Shown here: piece after piece, positions 41,019 through 51,571 of the stretch
How positions within the stretch are numbered: position 1 is the first letter of the stretch
How the letters are laid out: each line of letters opens with the position of its first letter
Source: Polaribacter haliotis
GTDB taxonomy: Bacteria > Bacteroidota > Bacteroidia > Flavobacteriales > Flavobacteriaceae
Assembly: GCF_014784055.1 (NCBI RefSeq)
Contig: NZ_CP061813.1
Span: 1,994,001-2,058,000, forward strand
Direction of reading: 5' to 3'
Length of the DNA stretch: 64,000 nucleotides
Notes under the pieces: model-generated
Database searches by the model: none
Told to the model about the DNA's origin: nothing
The model's input: the letters and a program-made list of their open reading frames with translations, nothing else
Made by a program: the position numbers and the translations under genes

Positions 41019-42272
41019 CTAATTTGTTGCCAAAACTATCTGAATTGTTTCTTTATTTACTTGTGTTAATAAAGATGTTCCTTTTTCTTCTATACTTTCA
41101 ATGGCTTTGTCGTCGAAATGACGAACTGTAAACATATCTACTCCTTTTTGAACTTCAATTTTAAACTCCTTTTTTAAATCGGTGTAAAAAGCATCGAAAT
41201 TTTTGAATTTATTATCAATACAAACAGAAAAACTAATCGCAGAATTCTGAATTAAATTTACTTTTAATTGATATTCATGTAATTTTTGAAAAATATAACT
41301 GATGTTGTTTTCCACCATAAAAGAAAAATCTAATGCAGAAATGGATACCAAAATCTGGTCTTTTTTTACAATAAAACAAGGAATTAATGGTTCTAAATCC
41401 GATCCTTTAGAAATTCTTGTTCCTGGTTCTTTTGGGTTTATAAAAGAACGAACCAATAAAGGAATTTCTTTTCTTTCTAATGGTTGTAATGTTTTTGGGT
41501 GAATTACAGAAGCACCATAAAATGCCATTTCAATTGCTTCTTCATAAGAAATTTGTCTTAATAAAGTGGTGTCTTCAAAAACTCTTGGATCTGCATTTAA
41601 AACTCCTGGAACATCTTTCCAAATCGTAACATTTTCTGCATTTAAACAATATGCAAAAATTCCTGCTGTATAATCTGAACCTTCTCTACCTAATGTTGTG
41701 GTATTTTCTGTATCATTTGCAGCAATAAAACCTTGAGTAATATTTAATTTAGATGCATCTAATTTTGCATTGATAATGTCTTGCGTTAATTCCCAATTTA
41801 CCTTTGCATCTCTATAATTACTATCCGTTTTAACATAATTTCTTACATCGAACCAATTATTCTCTACACCTATTTTAGTTAAATAAGCACTTACTATTTT
41901 GGTTGATAATAGTTCTCCAAAACATATAATTTGGTCATAAACATAGTTATATCTTTGTGATGTATTTCTTGCCAAAAACCAGCTTAACTCGCCTAAAAGA
42001 ATATCAATTTCTTTGTAAATTTCATCATTCGCATCAAACAAATCACTCATTAAACTTTTATGAAAATCTTCTATAACGCCTAATTTTTCTGATAATTTAT
42101 CAGTCTTATTATAATACGCATCAATAACTTCCTCAAATGCATTGGTAATTTTTCCCATTGCAGAAATTACAACTACTGTACTTTCTGTTCCTTCACTTTG
42201 TAAAATGTTTGTTACATTTTTTACGCTTGCCGCATCTTTTACAGATGCTCCTCCAAATTTAAAAATCTTCAT
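41019..42272 (-). CDS. Aspartate kinase
   Basis: 417 residues, monofunctional. First step of Lys/Thr/Met synthesis. Kinase domain with KFGGASVKDAASV, GREGSDYTAGIFAY and WKDVPGVLNADPR; C-terminal ACT-like part is short (LVSISALDFSFMVENNISYIFQKLHEY). Two bases separate it from the GNAT gene upstream, so the two form a pair. Confidence 0.92.
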   Translation of the reverse strand: MKIFKFGGASVKDAASVKNVTNILQSEGTESTVVVISAMGKITNAFEEVIDAYYNKTDKLSEKLGVIEDFHKSLMSDLFDANDEIYKEIDILLGELSWFLARNTSQRYNYVYDQIICFGELLSTKIVSAYLTKIGVENNWFDVRNYVKTDSNYRDAKVNWELTQDIINAKLDASKLNITQGFIAANDTENTTTLGREGSDYTAGIFAYCLNAENVTIWKDVPGVLNADPRVFEDTTLLRQISYEEAIEMAFYGASVIHPKTLQPLERKEIPLLVRSFINPKEPGTRISKGSDLEPLIPCFIVKKDQILVSISALDFSFMVENNISYIFQKLHEYQLKVNLIQNSAISFSVCIDNKFKNFDAFYTDLKKEFKIEVQKGVDMFTVRHFDDKAIESIEEKGTSLLTQVNKETIQIVLATN

Positions 42273-42274
42273 TT

Positions 42275-42754
42275 TTAATTATTTTGAATATATGTTGATA
42301 AATTTTCTTTGTTCATTTGTACTACAGACCAATCGTTTAAATAGGTTGCTCCTGTACTTTTATAAAAATCAATTGCGTTGGTGTTCCAATCGATAACTTC
42401 CCATGCAACTCTGTTAAAACCATTGTCATGAGCATATTTTAAAACTGCAGAATACAATGCTTTTCCTGCACCAATTTTCTGCTTGTTTTTGGTAACAATT
42501 AAATCTTCTAAATGAATCGTTTTTCCTTTCCAAGTTGAATAACGCTCATAAAAAAGTGCAATTCCAATAATTTTAGAATCTTCTTCTGCAACAAATAAAT
42601 TGAATCTAGGTTTATCCGAAAAACCATCTTTCAATAAATCTTCTACAGTAATTTCTACTGCTTCTGGTTCTTTCTCGAAAACTGCCAATTCTGTAATTAA
42701 ATCAAATACAGATTGTACATCTTTTTCTTCACCTTTTCTTATGATAAAACTCAT
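42275..42754 (-). CDS. GNAT family N-acetyltransferase
   Basis: 159 residues. Pattern of the diamine/thialysine acetyltransferase subgroup: IRKGEEKDVQSVFDLITELAVFEKEPEAV, then LEDLIVTKNKQKIGAGKALYSAVLKYAHDNGFNRVAWEVIDWNTNAIDFYKSTGA. Acetyl-CoA loop is Q-K-I-G-A-G. Substrate likely a small amine; not proven. Precedes aspartate kinase in one transcript. Confidence 0.88.
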   Translation of the reverse strand: MSFIIRKGEEKDVQSVFDLITELAVFEKEPEAVEITVEDLLKDGFSDKPRFNLFVAEEDSKIIGIALFYERYSTWKGKTIHLEDLIVTKNKQKIGAGKALYSAVLKYAHDNGFNRVAWEVIDWNTNAIDFYKSTGATYLNDWSVVQMNKENLSTYIQNN

Positions 42755-42969
42755 TTGTTGTAAATTTTGGTCAAAGATAGTTTTTTTGTTTCCGCTCTAA
42801 AATATTTGAATATTTTATACAGTTAATCTTATTTTGTTTAAATTTTTCTGAAAACAGAATTATCTAATTCATAATTAATTAGGGTAATTTTTACAAAAAA
42901 AATAGTTACGAAATCGGTGTAGTTGGCTAAATTTTAGCATCTTTGTAGCACAAACCATACTCATTAAAA

Positions 42970-43980
42970 ATGACTGTAAAAAAACAAACTTTAGGCGAAT
43001 TTATTATTGAAAACCAACATTCTTTTAAATACAGTTCTGGAGAACTTTCCAGTCTTTTAAACTCTATTAGATTAGCCGCAAAAGTGGTAAACCACGAAGT
43101 AAACAAGGCTGGTTTAGTAGATATTATTGGAGCTTATGGCGATACTAATATTCAAGGTGAAGACCAACAAAAATTAGATGTTTATGCAAATAATAAGTTT
43201 ATTCAAACCTTAACACGTAGAAATATTGTTTGTGGAATTGCGAGTGAAGAAGAAGATAGTTTTATCAGTATTAATAGTATAGACGAGAATCATCAAAATA
43301 AATATATTGTTTTAATAGATCCTTTAGATGGTTCTTCTAATATTGATGTAAATGTTTCTGTAGGAACCATTTTTTCAATTTATAGAAGAGTAACTCCTGT
43401 TGGTACTCCTGTACAATTAGAAGATTTTTTACAAAAAGGAAGTGAACAAGTTGCTGCTGGTTATGTGGTTTATGGAACTTCTACAATGTTGGTTTATACT
43501 ACTGGAGATGGTGTAAATGGTTTTACATTAAATCCTGCAATTGGTACATTTTATTTATCGCACCCAAATATGACTTTTCCTGAAGATGGAAATATGTATT
43601 CTGTAAACGAAGGAAATTATTTAGATTTTCCTTTAGGTGTAAAAAAATACATAAAATACTGTCAGGAAGAAGAAGGAGACAGACCTTATACAAGTAGATA
43701 TATTGGTTCTTTGGTTTCCGATTTTCATAGAAATATGATAAAAGGAGGCATTTACATGTATCCAAAAGGTTCTAGAAACCCAAATGGAAAACTACGTTTA
43801 TTGTATGAATGTAATCCTATTGCTTTTATTGCAGAACAAGCCAATGGAAAATCTTCTGATGGTTATACAAGAACGATGGATGTAGAACCTACTGAATTAC
43901 ACCAAAGAGTTCCTTTTATTTGTGGAAGTAAAAATATGGTGGAAAAATTAGAAGCATTTATGGAAGAATTTGGCGAATAA
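42970..43980 (+). CDS. fbp: Class I fructose-1,6-bisphosphatase
   Basis: 336 residues. Gluconeogenic enzyme. Metal and phosphate site [34 protein letters not shown], and C-terminal sugar-phosphate contacts ([45 protein letters not shown]). Stands alone and divergent from the GNAT-aspartokinase pair across a 215-bp AT-rich gap. Confidence 0.96.
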   Translation: MTVKKQTLGEFIIENQHSFKYSSGELSSLLNSIRLAAKVVNHEVNKAGLVDIIGAYGDTNIQGEDQQKLDVYANNKFIQTLTRRNIVCGIASEEEDSFISINSIDENHQNKYIVLIDPLDGSSNIDVNVSVGTIFSIYRRVTPVGTPVQLEDFLQKGSEQVAAGYVVYGTSTMLVYTTGDGVNGFTLNPAIGTFYLSHPNMTFPEDGNMYSVNEGNYLDFPLGVKKYIKYCQEEEGDRPYTSRYIGSLVSDFHRNMIKGGIYMYPKGSRNPNGKLRLLYECNPIAFIAEQANGKSSDGYTRTMDVEPTELHQRVPFICGSKNMVEKLEAFMEEFGE

Positions 43981-44020
43981 AGTCTCTTTATACCATTATA
44001 AGTTAAGAAAGCCTTAATAT

Positions 44021-44052
44021 TTTGGGAAACTGTTACATATTGATTAAATTTA
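44021..44052 (+). promoter_or_regulatory. Promoter of the superoxide dismutase gene
   Basis: TTTG (44021-44024), 20-bp spacer, TAAATTTA (44045-44052), 7 of 8 to the -7 consensus, 38 bp before the ATG. Confidence 0.6.
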
Positions 44053-44090
44053 CATCAGAAAACTAATATTAACTTTTAAAAAATAAAAAA

Positions 44091-44696
44091 ATGGCTTTTA
44101 AACTACCAGAATTAGGATATGCTTATGATGCTTTAGAACCTAATATTGATGCAAGAACTATGGAAATTCACCACAGTAAACATCATAATGGATATACAAA
44201 TAATTTAAATAATGCAATTACAGGAACTGATTTAGAAGGAAAATCTATAGAAGATATTTTAACTAATTTAGATTTAGAAAACAAAGCTGTAAGAAATAAT
44301 GGTGGTGGTTTTTACAATCACTCTTTATTTTGGACAGTTTTAAACCCAAATGATAGAGGTTATTTATCTGGAGAATTAAAAGATGCTATTGAAGCTGCTT
44401 TTGGTTCTAAAGAAGCATTTATCGAAGCTTTTTCTAAGGCTGCAGCAACTCAATTTGGTTCTGGTTGGGCTTGGTTATGTGTAGATAAAGGAGGTAAAGT
44501 CTCTGTTTGTTCTACGCCAAATCAAGACAATCCTTTAATGCCAAATGGTTGTGGAGGAACTCCAATTTTAGGTTTAGATGTTTGGGAACATGCATATTAC
44601 TTAAATTACCAAAACAGAAGACCAGATTATATTAATGCGTTTTTTAACGTTATTAACTGGAACGAAGTTGAAAAACGTTACGCAGCTGCAAAGTAA
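44091..44696 (+). CDS. Fe/Mn superoxide dismutase
   Basis: 201 residues. Metal ligands are in [20 protein letters not shown] and [15 protein letters not shown] (Asp and His). C-terminal [23 protein letters not shown] is typical. Cytoplasmic (no signal peptide). Metal preference cannot be decided from the sequence here. Confidence 0.96.
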   Translation: MAFKLPELGYAYDALEPNIDARTMEIHHSKHHNGYTNNLNNAITGTDLEGKSIEDILTNLDLENKAVRNNGGGFYNHSLFWTVLNPNDRGYLSGELKDAIEAAFGSKEAFIEAFSKAAATQFGSGWAWLCVDKGGKVSVCSTPNQDNPLMPNGCGGTPILGLDVWEHAYYLNYQNRRPDYINAFFNVINWNEVEKRYAAAK

Positions 44697-44776
44697 GCAA
44701 CACAGGCAACACAGTTGCTTTTTGTATTTCACTCATAATTAATTGATGTGGTGGATTTCAAAAAAAAATATAAAAT

Positions 44777-44811
44777 AAAAAAGCATCCAATTTACTTGGA
44801 TGCTTTTTTTT
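44777..44811. terminator. Terminator between sod and the convergent LamG protein gene
   Basis: AAAAAAGCATCCAA / TTGGATGCTTTTTT with a 5-nt loop and T8; fits both convergent genes. Confidence 0.85.
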
Positions 44812-44843
44812 GAAATACATATAAAAAATTTATTTTAATCTTA

Positions 44844-47800
44844 TTATCTCAAAGATATTTTTTTTACTAAAACATCATCTTTTGTTGTAATATGAATAAT
44901 GTAAACTTGAGATGCGATTTTATCTGTATTAATTGAAATTTCTTTTCGGTTATAAACAGATTCATCTGAATACTCTACAACTTTTTGACCTAATAAATTA
45001 AACAGTGTTACTTTTTCTACAAACTGACTAAACTTGTTTGTTATTATTAATTCTTTACGGTTATAATCTTGATAAAAAGAAAATTCTATATCTATAGGAG
45101 TTGTATCGTCATTTGAATCGTCATCTTCATCATCTTTCCCTGTATCAACATCAGTATTATCTTTACCGAAAACAATATAAAAACGGTTTTCATAAGTTCC
45201 ATTTGAAACTTCTAATTTTATTGGTTTTTCTGTAGTGTAAGTTGTATTTGTAAGAGCATCTTTAAAAAACATTTCTCTATTGATGTTTTCTGTATCATCT
45301 ATCATTAAAAAAGTATCGTCTGTAGAATTTATTTTTACAGTAATAGGAATTTCTAAATCGTCTGTAATTTTTCCAATTCCTGCGATTACTAATTCGTCTG
45401 TAGTGTTTGGAAATTTAAAGTAAATATCAGATTCACCCATTTCGTATTTTTTACTATCAAAACCTACTTCATAATCTATCGTATTTCCTTCCTGAAAAGA
45501 AATACCAATTTGAGAATGTAAATAAATACCTTCTGAGTCTTTTGCCTCGAAACCAACTTTTATAAATGGAAGTCCCTCCTCTTTTTCGTCTTGTTTTTTT
45601 GATTTTTGTCCCAATTTGAAAAAATGAGAATCTCCAGCTTCTGTAATATAAATACGTTGGCTATTTTTAAAATTAACAGTAGCTGCGAGACCAGAAACCG
45701 TTTCTACAAAAAATCCTTGACCCACAGGAATATATCTTCCTGGAGCAGTATAGGTTTCTCCTCCCAAACCAGCAGTTCCACTAACTGCTGTAGTTGCTGC
45801 TGTTCCCATTGTTGCATTTCTTGTTCCATAACCTCCAATATATCCTGCTTTGTAATGACCTTCTATACCACTTCCTTCCAATTCGTTTTTATGTTCCCAA
45901 AAATACAATGCTGCTATATTTGTACTTTCTGTAAATAGTAAATTTGCATCGACTGCAGATGGATAAGGATTACCTAATAAACTTGTATGATCTACATCTA
46001 TAGAAAAAGAAATATCTCCATCATTGGGAGCTCCTTTAAATGTATAATTTTGTGCAGCTCCAGGACTTTTTAATAAAAAACCTTCACCTGCATTAAAAGA
46101 GCCAGATTCTAATTTAAGAGCATATCCTCCACTTCCTCCATCTCCATTTACATAACTATAAATCCAAGAGCTAGATAACGTTAACGGACTTGTATTACCG
46201 TTTAAATTGGTAGTAAAATTTAAATCTGGTGGAGTTGATGTTGCAGAGGTTGCTGTTGTTCCGTTTTTCATAACTCCTTCTACAGAAAAAGTGGTTCCAC
46301 CAACTTCTGTAACTGGAGAAGACCAGTAATTATATCTATAAACACTTGCAAGATCGCTATTTTGATCTTTATATAAGTTTCCAGTTCCAGAATTTAAAGA
46401 AGTTCCTGTATGTGTTTGAATTAATTGAGAATCGCCAACCAATCTTAAATCTCCATTAATTTCTAAGCCGTTTGTTACTTGCAATCTAAATCCTGAGTTT
46501 ACAACCAACTTACCTCCTGCTTCAATTTCCACTTCTCTAACATCTGCATCTTCTGTTAATGTTAGCGATCCATTTGCTGTGGATTTTACCAATAATTTGT
46601 AACAATCGTCTGTAATATCTGGCACGTTAGCAGTTCCTGAGCCATTATAAAATTGTGTTCCATCTAAAACGATTAAATCTCTATACTCTATCGTAAAATA
46701 GTCGTTGTTTGCAAATACAACATTATTGGCTTTGTATAAATTTCCTCCAAGATCTGTTAATTCGTAAGTCGATGTTGGAGATAGTAAATCACTATCATTA
46801 TCTACAACCAATTTTAAATTACTACAAGATTGTTTCCCTGAGATATCTATTCCATTTAAATCTAAAATAAAACTTACATTTCCGAGGTCGTTTCTTTTGC
46901 TTACTCTCCATTTTGTAGAAATACGTTCTTGGTAATTACTTGTATTCGAAACAAATGTTAATGCATCTTTATTATCTCTTCCCCAAATTAAAAATTCGTC
47001 GTTTCCTAAAGCACTTGGATTATATATTCTTACAATTCCTGTTCCTTGAGAATCTGTATGATTGGAACCATCTGTTGCCTGACCAATACCTGCAACATCA
47101 TGATCGAAATTTCCACCAGAAGTATCTTCGTCATAAAAGTCTATTGTGTTAAGTGTTCTTCCAAATTTTGCTGACAGATAATTTGAAACAATAATTCTTT
47201 CTGCCAAATTTATAGGCTGATTATAAAAAATCAACTCAGAAATTCTACCATTTAAAAACCTACCTGTTGTCGACCTTTCATTACCAATGTATAAATCAAG
47301 ATTATTTACCAAAGGTGTTTTATTTACATTATCTGTTAAAATTGAAGTATTATTTTTATAAACATCTCTTCCTATCCCAGAAAATGAATATTCAAAAACA
47401 TCGAAATTTGTTGTTGAATATTGGCCAGAAGTTGAATTTGGGCTATCTCTTGAAGCATCAGTATACTTTAAAGGTGTATGAAATAGACCATTACTAAATG
47501 TAAGAAGTTCGTAATTTTCATTAGAATCATTTCCTTTTGTGAAAATTGCATTATAATTTTTATTTAGATCCGCTTTAGAAACTGCAAAAAAGTTCCAACT
47601 TGTTAAATCTAAAGAGGCATTATCGGTTATTCTTAATTCGTCGTTAGTACCATCAAAATCTATAGAGGAATAAGAATTTACATCCGAAGTTATTAAATTT
47701 GGTCTTGCTGCAGTAGTTGGTGGTGTTGCATTATTTCCATTTCCAGATAAATCTGACCAACCTGTAATACTTGTTCCACTTAAACTAGTATTTCTAGAAG

Positions 47801-48458
47801 CATCTAACCACAATATTAAATCTGAAGTTGCATCTATTGCACCAACTCCTCCAGGACCTAAATGACTTGTGTTTGTAGGTACAAATAAATCTCCAGAAAC
47901 TTTTACATTATCTATTGCCCACCAATAATCCCAAACACCAATATATGTAAAGCGTACTTGAGCATTTGTTGCGGTTCCTGCTGCTGCTTTTATATCTATA
48001 CTTTCTAAATCTGCCCCATTAGATAGACTCACATAATTTTCTTCTCCAAATTCTTTTCGGAATACTTCTACCCAAGTTGTTCCATTAAAAACATCTACTA
48101 CACAAGATTCTCCACCATCATAATCTCTGTATTGATAATCGAATTCTAAAGTTAAAGTTTCATATAAGTCTGCTGAAAAAGTACTGGTTAAAAGCGAGGC
48201 ATTTTGGTTACTTCCAGAACCATAAGTATCGCTATCTAAAATAGCATAGTTCCCAGAAAAATTACCTGCTGTTATGGGACGTGCAGCATTTATTTGCCAA
48301 ATCTGCCCAGCAGTTCCACCATTATTAACATTAGACCAGCCTGCAGGTAAGGTTCCTGAAGAAAAATCTTCATCTATAATGGTTGTAGCTTGAGAAAATA
48401 CATTTGCAATTCCTAAGAAAAGGGCACATAAAAAAGTATAATGTATTGGTTTTAGCAT
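44844..48458 (-). CDS. Large secreted LamG-domain protein with T9SS sorting domain
   Basis: 1204 residues. Signal peptide MLKPIHYTFLCALFLGIANVFSQ. Residues about 25-190 resemble a cleaved-adhesin/choice-of-anchor jelly roll (DEDFSSGTLPAGWSNVNNG). About 205-430 is a LamG/concanavalin-like fold (LILWLDASRNTSLSG, IDFDGTNDELRI, LNGRISELIFYN). A long beta-rich middle region follows, then an acidic linker (TDVDTGKDDEDDDSNDD) before the C-terminal sorting domain (FSQFVEKVTLFNLLGQKVVEYSD...VLVKKISLR). Likely surface-exposed or released; ligand unknown. Confidence 0.9.
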   Translation of the reverse strand: MLKPIHYTFLCALFLGIANVFSQATTIIDEDFSSGTLPAGWSNVNNGGTAGQIWQINAARPITAGNFSGNYAILDSDTYGSGSNQNASLLTSTFSADLYETLTLEFDYQYRDYDGGESCVVDVFNGTTWVEVFRKEFGEENYVSLSNGADLESIDIKAAAGTATNAQVRFTYIGVWDYWWAIDNVKVSGDLFVPTNTSHLGPGGVGAIDATSDLILWLDASRNTSLSGTSITGWSDLSGNGNNATPPTTAARPNLITSDVNSYSSIDFDGTNDELRITDNASLDLTSWNFFAVSKADLNKNYNAIFTKGNDSNENYELLTFSNGLFHTPLKYTDASRDSPNSTSGQYSTTNFDVFEYSFSGIGRDVYKNNTSILTDNVNKTPLVNNLDLYIGNERSTTGRFLNGRISELIFYNQPINLAERIIVSNYLSAKFGRTLNTIDFYDEDTSGGNFDHDVAGIGQATDGSNHTDSQGTGIVRIYNPSALGNDEFLIWGRDNKDALTFVSNTSNYQERISTKWRVSKRNDLGNVSFILDLNGIDISGKQSCSNLKLVVDNDSDLLSPTSTYELTDLGGNLYKANNVVFANNDYFTIEYRDLIVLDGTQFYNGSGTANVPDITDDCYKLLVKSTANGSLTLTEDADVREVEIEAGGKLVVNSGFRLQVTNGLEINGDLRLVGDSQLIQTHTGTSLNSGTGNLYKDQNSDLASVYRYNYWSSPVTEVGGTTFSVEGVMKNGTTATSATSTPPDLNFTTNLNGNTSPLTLSSSWIYSYVNGDGGSGGYALKLESGSFNAGEGFLLKSPGAAQNYTFKGAPNDGDISFSIDVDHTSLLGNPYPSAVDANLLFTESTNIAALYFWEHKNELEGSGIEGHYKAGYIGGYGTRNATMGTAATTAVSGTAGLGGETYTAPGRYIPVGQGFFVETVSGLAATVNFKNSQRIYITEAGDSHFFKLGQKSKKQDEKEEGLPFIKVGFEAKDSEGIYLHSQIGISFQEGNTIDYEVGFDSKKYEMGESDIYFKFPNTTDELVIAGIGKITDDLEIPITVKINSTDDTFLMIDDTENINREMFFKDALTNTTYTTEKPIKLEVSNGTYENRFYIVFGKDNTDVDTGKDDEDDDSNDDTTPIDIEFSFYQDYNRKELIITNKFSQFVEKVTLFNLLGQKVVEYSDESVYNRKEISINTDKIASQVYIIHITTKDDVLVKKISLR

Positions 48459-48581
48459 AATTATTAAAATTGTTAATACTACACTTAAGATACTATTTGT
48501 TGGGGAAATGTTTCTTAAGTCACAATAAAGTAACGAGCATGTTTATTTACTAAAATAAGAATTTACATTTAATTATACAAA

Positions 48582-50480
48582 TTAATATGCTCTCTTATCA
48601 TTTCCTTCATAAAAATTAATAAACGCCTCGTTTACAACTCTATTACCCCCAGGTGTTGGGTAATCTCCAGTAAAATACCAATCTCCTAAATTATCTGGAC
48701 ATGCTTCATGCAAACCTTCTATTGTTTGATAAATTACCTCAACCTCTGCTTTAATGTCTTTCGTTTTTAACATTTCTGCAATCTTTGCTGAAATTTCTTT
48801 GGCTGTAAATGGCTTATAAATTTCTTTTACAAAATTTATAATTTCTGTATCATTTTCTGTTTGTTGTGCTTTCGATTTTTTATAAACTTCGTCTATAATA
48901 TGCTCTTGTTTTGTGTCTTTTAACAACTCAATAGCTGCTTTAAATGCAATAAAAGCATCTATCCTAGCCATATCAATTCCATAACAATCTGGGTAACGAA
49001 TCTGTGGAGCAGAAGATACTACAACTATTTTTTTAGGACTCAATCTGTCTAAAATTCTAATAATACTTTTCTTTAAAGTTGTTCCACGAACAATACTATC
49101 GTCTATAATTACCAAATTGTCTGTTGGTTTTACGACTCCGTAAGTAATGTCGTAAACATGCTCTACCAAATCGTCTCTACTACTATCGTCTGCAATAAAG
49201 GTTCTTAGTTTTGCATCTTTAATTGCTATTTTTTCGAAACGTGGTCTTTCAGATAAAATTTCTGTTACTTTATTTGCTGAAAGTCCTTTTCCTCCCGCTA
49301 AAATTTTAGCAGTTTTTTGCTGATTTAATAAGTCTTCTGCAGCTTCTGTCATCCCATAAAAAGATGTTTCTGCTGTATTTGGAATGTAAGAAAATACAGT
49401 GTTAGAAATATCGCTTTCAATAGATTTTAAGATTTCTGGAAACACTAATTTCCCTAAATTTTTACGCTCTTCGTATATACTAGCATCACTTCCTCTAGAA
49501 AAATAAATACGTTCGAAAGAACACGATTTTTTCTCTCTTGGTTCTAAAACTTGTTTGATAAAAGTTTTTCCGCTTTTTTTAATAATTAATGCATGCCCTC
49601 TTTCTAGTTCTTTTACATCTTCTATCTTCACATTAAAAACCGTTTGAATTACAGGTCTTTCTGAAGCAACTACAACAACTTCTTCATCTTCATAAAAATA
49701 AGTTGGTCTAATTCCATTTGGGTCTCTTAATACAAAAGCATCTCCATGACCAACTAAACCAGCCATTGCATAACCACCATCCCAGTTTTTAGAAGACCTT
49801 TTTAACACCTTTTTTAGACTTAAATTTTCTTCTATATAAGGTGAAGCGTTCTTTTTAGTAAATCCTTTTTTCTTCGCTTTTTGATATAGTTTAGCCACTT
49901 CATCTTCTAAAAAATGACCAATTTTTTCCATTACAGTTACAGTATCTGTAAACTCTTTTGGATGTTGCCCTAGCTCTATTAATTCTTCTAAAAGCTGTTT
50001 AGAATTTGTCATATTAAAATTCCCTGCAACTATTAAATTTTGATGTTTCCAATTACTTTGACGCAAAAATGGGTGTACACTTTCGATACTATTTTTACCA
50101 AAAGTTCCATAACGAACATGGCCTAAAAACAAGTTTCCTATGTAAGGCATATTTTTTTCTTGCCAGTCTACATCATCTTTTTTATCAGGATTTTCTTCTA
50201 AAACATTATTTAATCGCTCATTTATTTGCGCAAAAATATCTTGTATTGGTTGCGATTGATTAGAACGAACTCTACTAATGTATCTTGTACCAGGTTCCAT
50301 ATTAAACTTTATACTTGCAAAACCAGCACCATCTTGTCCACGATTGTGTTGTTTTTCCATTAATAAATACATTTTGTTAATTCCGTAAAAAGCAGAACCG
50401 TATTTATCTTTATAAAATTGTAAAGGCTTTTTTAATCGAACAAGTGCAATTCCACATTCATGTTTAATAGCGTCACTCAT
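48582..50480 (-). CDS. Amidophosphoribosyltransferase-like protein (long form)
   Basis: 632 residues, about 130 longer than ordinary PurF. Class II glutamine amidotransferase domain: Cys nucleophile in HECGIAL (residue 9), MEKQHNRGQDGAG, FLGHVRYGTFG and VAGNFNMTN. Phosphoribosyltransferase domain with VIIDDSIVRGTT. The extra C-terminal region about 500-632 (KEQHIIDEVYKKSKAQ...GLHEACPDNLGDWYFTGDYPTPGG) is characteristic of a Bacteroidota lineage variant. Whether it is the main purine enzyme or a paralogue cannot be told from this window. Confidence 0.85.
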   Translation of the reverse strand: MSDAIKHECGIALVRLKKPLQFYKDKYGSAFYGINKMYLLMEKQHNRGQDGAGFASIKFNMEPGTRYISRVRSNQSQPIQDIFAQINERLNNVLEENPDKKDDVDWQEKNMPYIGNLFLGHVRYGTFGKNSIESVHPFLRQSNWKHQNLIVAGNFNMTNSKQLLEELIELGQHPKEFTDTVTVMEKIGHFLEDEVAKLYQKAKKKGFTKKNASPYIEENLSLKKVLKRSSKNWDGGYAMAGLVGHGDAFVLRDPNGIRPTYFYEDEEVVVVASERPVIQTVFNVKIEDVKELERGHALIIKKSGKTFIKQVLEPREKKSCSFERIYFSRGSDASIYEERKNLGKLVFPEILKSIESDISNTVFSYIPNTAETSFYGMTEAAEDLLNQQKTAKILAGGKGLSANKVTEILSERPRFEKIAIKDAKLRTFIADDSSRDDLVEHVYDITYGVVKPTDNLVIIDDSIVRGTTLKKSIIRILDRLSPKKIVVVSSAPQIRYPDCYGIDMARIDAFIAFKAAIELLKDTKQEHIIDEVYKKSKAQQTENDTEIINFVKEIYKPFTAKEISAKIAEMLKTKDIKAEVEVIYQTIEGLHEACPDNLGDWYFTGDYPTPGGNRVVNEAFINFYEGNDKRAY

Positions 50481-50530
50481 TGGTATTTATTTTTTGTTAT
50501 GTGTTGTTATGTTTTTGTTGTTGTAAAAAT

Positions 50531-50560
50531 AAAAATCCGCGTTTTTAAACGCGGATTTTT
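50531..50560 (-). terminator. Terminator after the PfkB kinase gene
   Basis: AAAAATCCGCGTT / AACGCGGATTTTT hairpin with A/T tracts on both sides, directly after the kinase stop and before the PurF-like gene. Confidence 0.82.
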
Positions 50561-50561
50561 T

Positions 50562-51488
50562 TTATGACAATTCTATATCAAATTGTGTTAATTCTTTAAA
50601 CGCTTGTAAGCGAATTTTCACTTCATCTGCTGTAAGCTCTTGCATTCGTTCTGTACCAAATTTCTCTACACAGAAAGAAGCTAAATTAGAGCCGTAAATA
50701 ATTGCGTTCTTCATATTTTCGAAAGAAACGTCTTCTGTTTTTGCTAAATACCCACAAAAACCTCCTGCAAATGTATCTCCTGCTCCTGTTGGGTCGAAAA
50801 CCTCTGCTAAAGGTAAAGCTGGTGCAAAAAACATTTTCCCATTGTTAAATAACAACGCTCCATGTTCTCCTTTTTTAATTACTACATATTTTGGACCCAT
50901 TGTATGAATCTTTTTAGCAGCATTTACTAAAGAATATTCTCCAGAAAGTTGGCGAGCTTCTTCATCATTAATCGTAATTACATCTACTCTTTTTAAAACA
51001 GTGTGTAAATCTTCTAAAGCAATATCCATCCAAAAATTCATTGTATCTAAAACAACTAATTTTGGTCTTTTAGACATTTGGTCTAATACAGATGCTTGGG
51101 TTAATGGGTGTAAATTGCCCAACATAACAATACCTGCATCTTTAAAACTGTCTGGAACAACTGGTGTAAAAGTTTCTAAAACATTTAATTCTGTGATTAA
51201 AGTATCACGTGAATTCATATCATTATGATATTTTCCACTCCAGAAAAATGTTTTTCCGTTTTTATCAATCTCAACTCCATCTGTATTTATTCCTTTGGAG
51301 TTCATCATATCTAAATACGATTGTGGAAAATCTCCTCCAACAACAGAAACTACACCTGTTTTTACGCCAAATTGAGATGCTGATAATCCTATATAAGATC
51401 CAGAACCTCCTAAAATTTTATCGGTTTTCCCAAAAGGCGTTTCAATTGCATCAAATGCAACAGTTCCAACTGCTAATAATTTACTCAT
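50562..51488 (-). CDS. PfkB family carbohydrate/nucleoside kinase
   Basis: 308 residues. Ribokinase-fold kinase with LAVGTVAFDAIETPFG, GGSGSYIGLSASQFG, and the C-terminal catalytic anion hole DPTGAGDTFAGGFCGYLA with the catalytic Asp. Substrate (sugar, adenosine or similar) not readable; the acidic linker and lid segment resemble sugar kinases. Divergent from sufE with overlapping promoters. Confidence 0.88.
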   Translation of the reverse strand: MSKLLAVGTVAFDAIETPFGKTDKILGGSGSYIGLSASQFGVKTGVVSVVGGDFPQSYLDMMNSKGINTDGVEIDKNGKTFFWSGKYHNDMNSRDTLITELNVLETFTPVVPDSFKDAGIVMLGNLHPLTQASVLDQMSKRPKLVVLDTMNFWMDIALEDLHTVLKRVDVITINDEEARQLSGEYSLVNAAKKIHTMGPKYVVIKKGEHGALLFNNGKMFFAPALPLAEVFDPTGAGDTFAGGFCGYLAKTEDVSFENMKNAIIYGSNLASFCVEKFGTERMQELTADEVKIRLQAFKELTQFDIELS

Positions 51489-51503
51489 TCCTTATTTTTT
51501 GTG

Positions 51504-51571
51504 TAATTTTGTCTTTTTAAAAAGACTGTTTTAATACAGTGCAAAAATAAGTTTTAAAAATGACTATCAAA
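51504..51571. promoter_or_regulatory. Overlapping divergent promoters with central palindrome (PfkB kinase / sufE)
   Basis: Plus strand: TTTA (51480-51483), 20-bp spacer, TAATTTTG (51504-51511). Minus strand: TTTG (51571-51568), 18-bp spacer, TATTTTTG (51549-51542). Between them is a perfect 16-bp palindrome GTCTTTTTAAAAAGAC at 51511-51526. The two predicted starts (about 51519 plus, 51535 minus) would give transcripts overlapping by some 15 nt around the palindrome. Confidence 0.55.
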
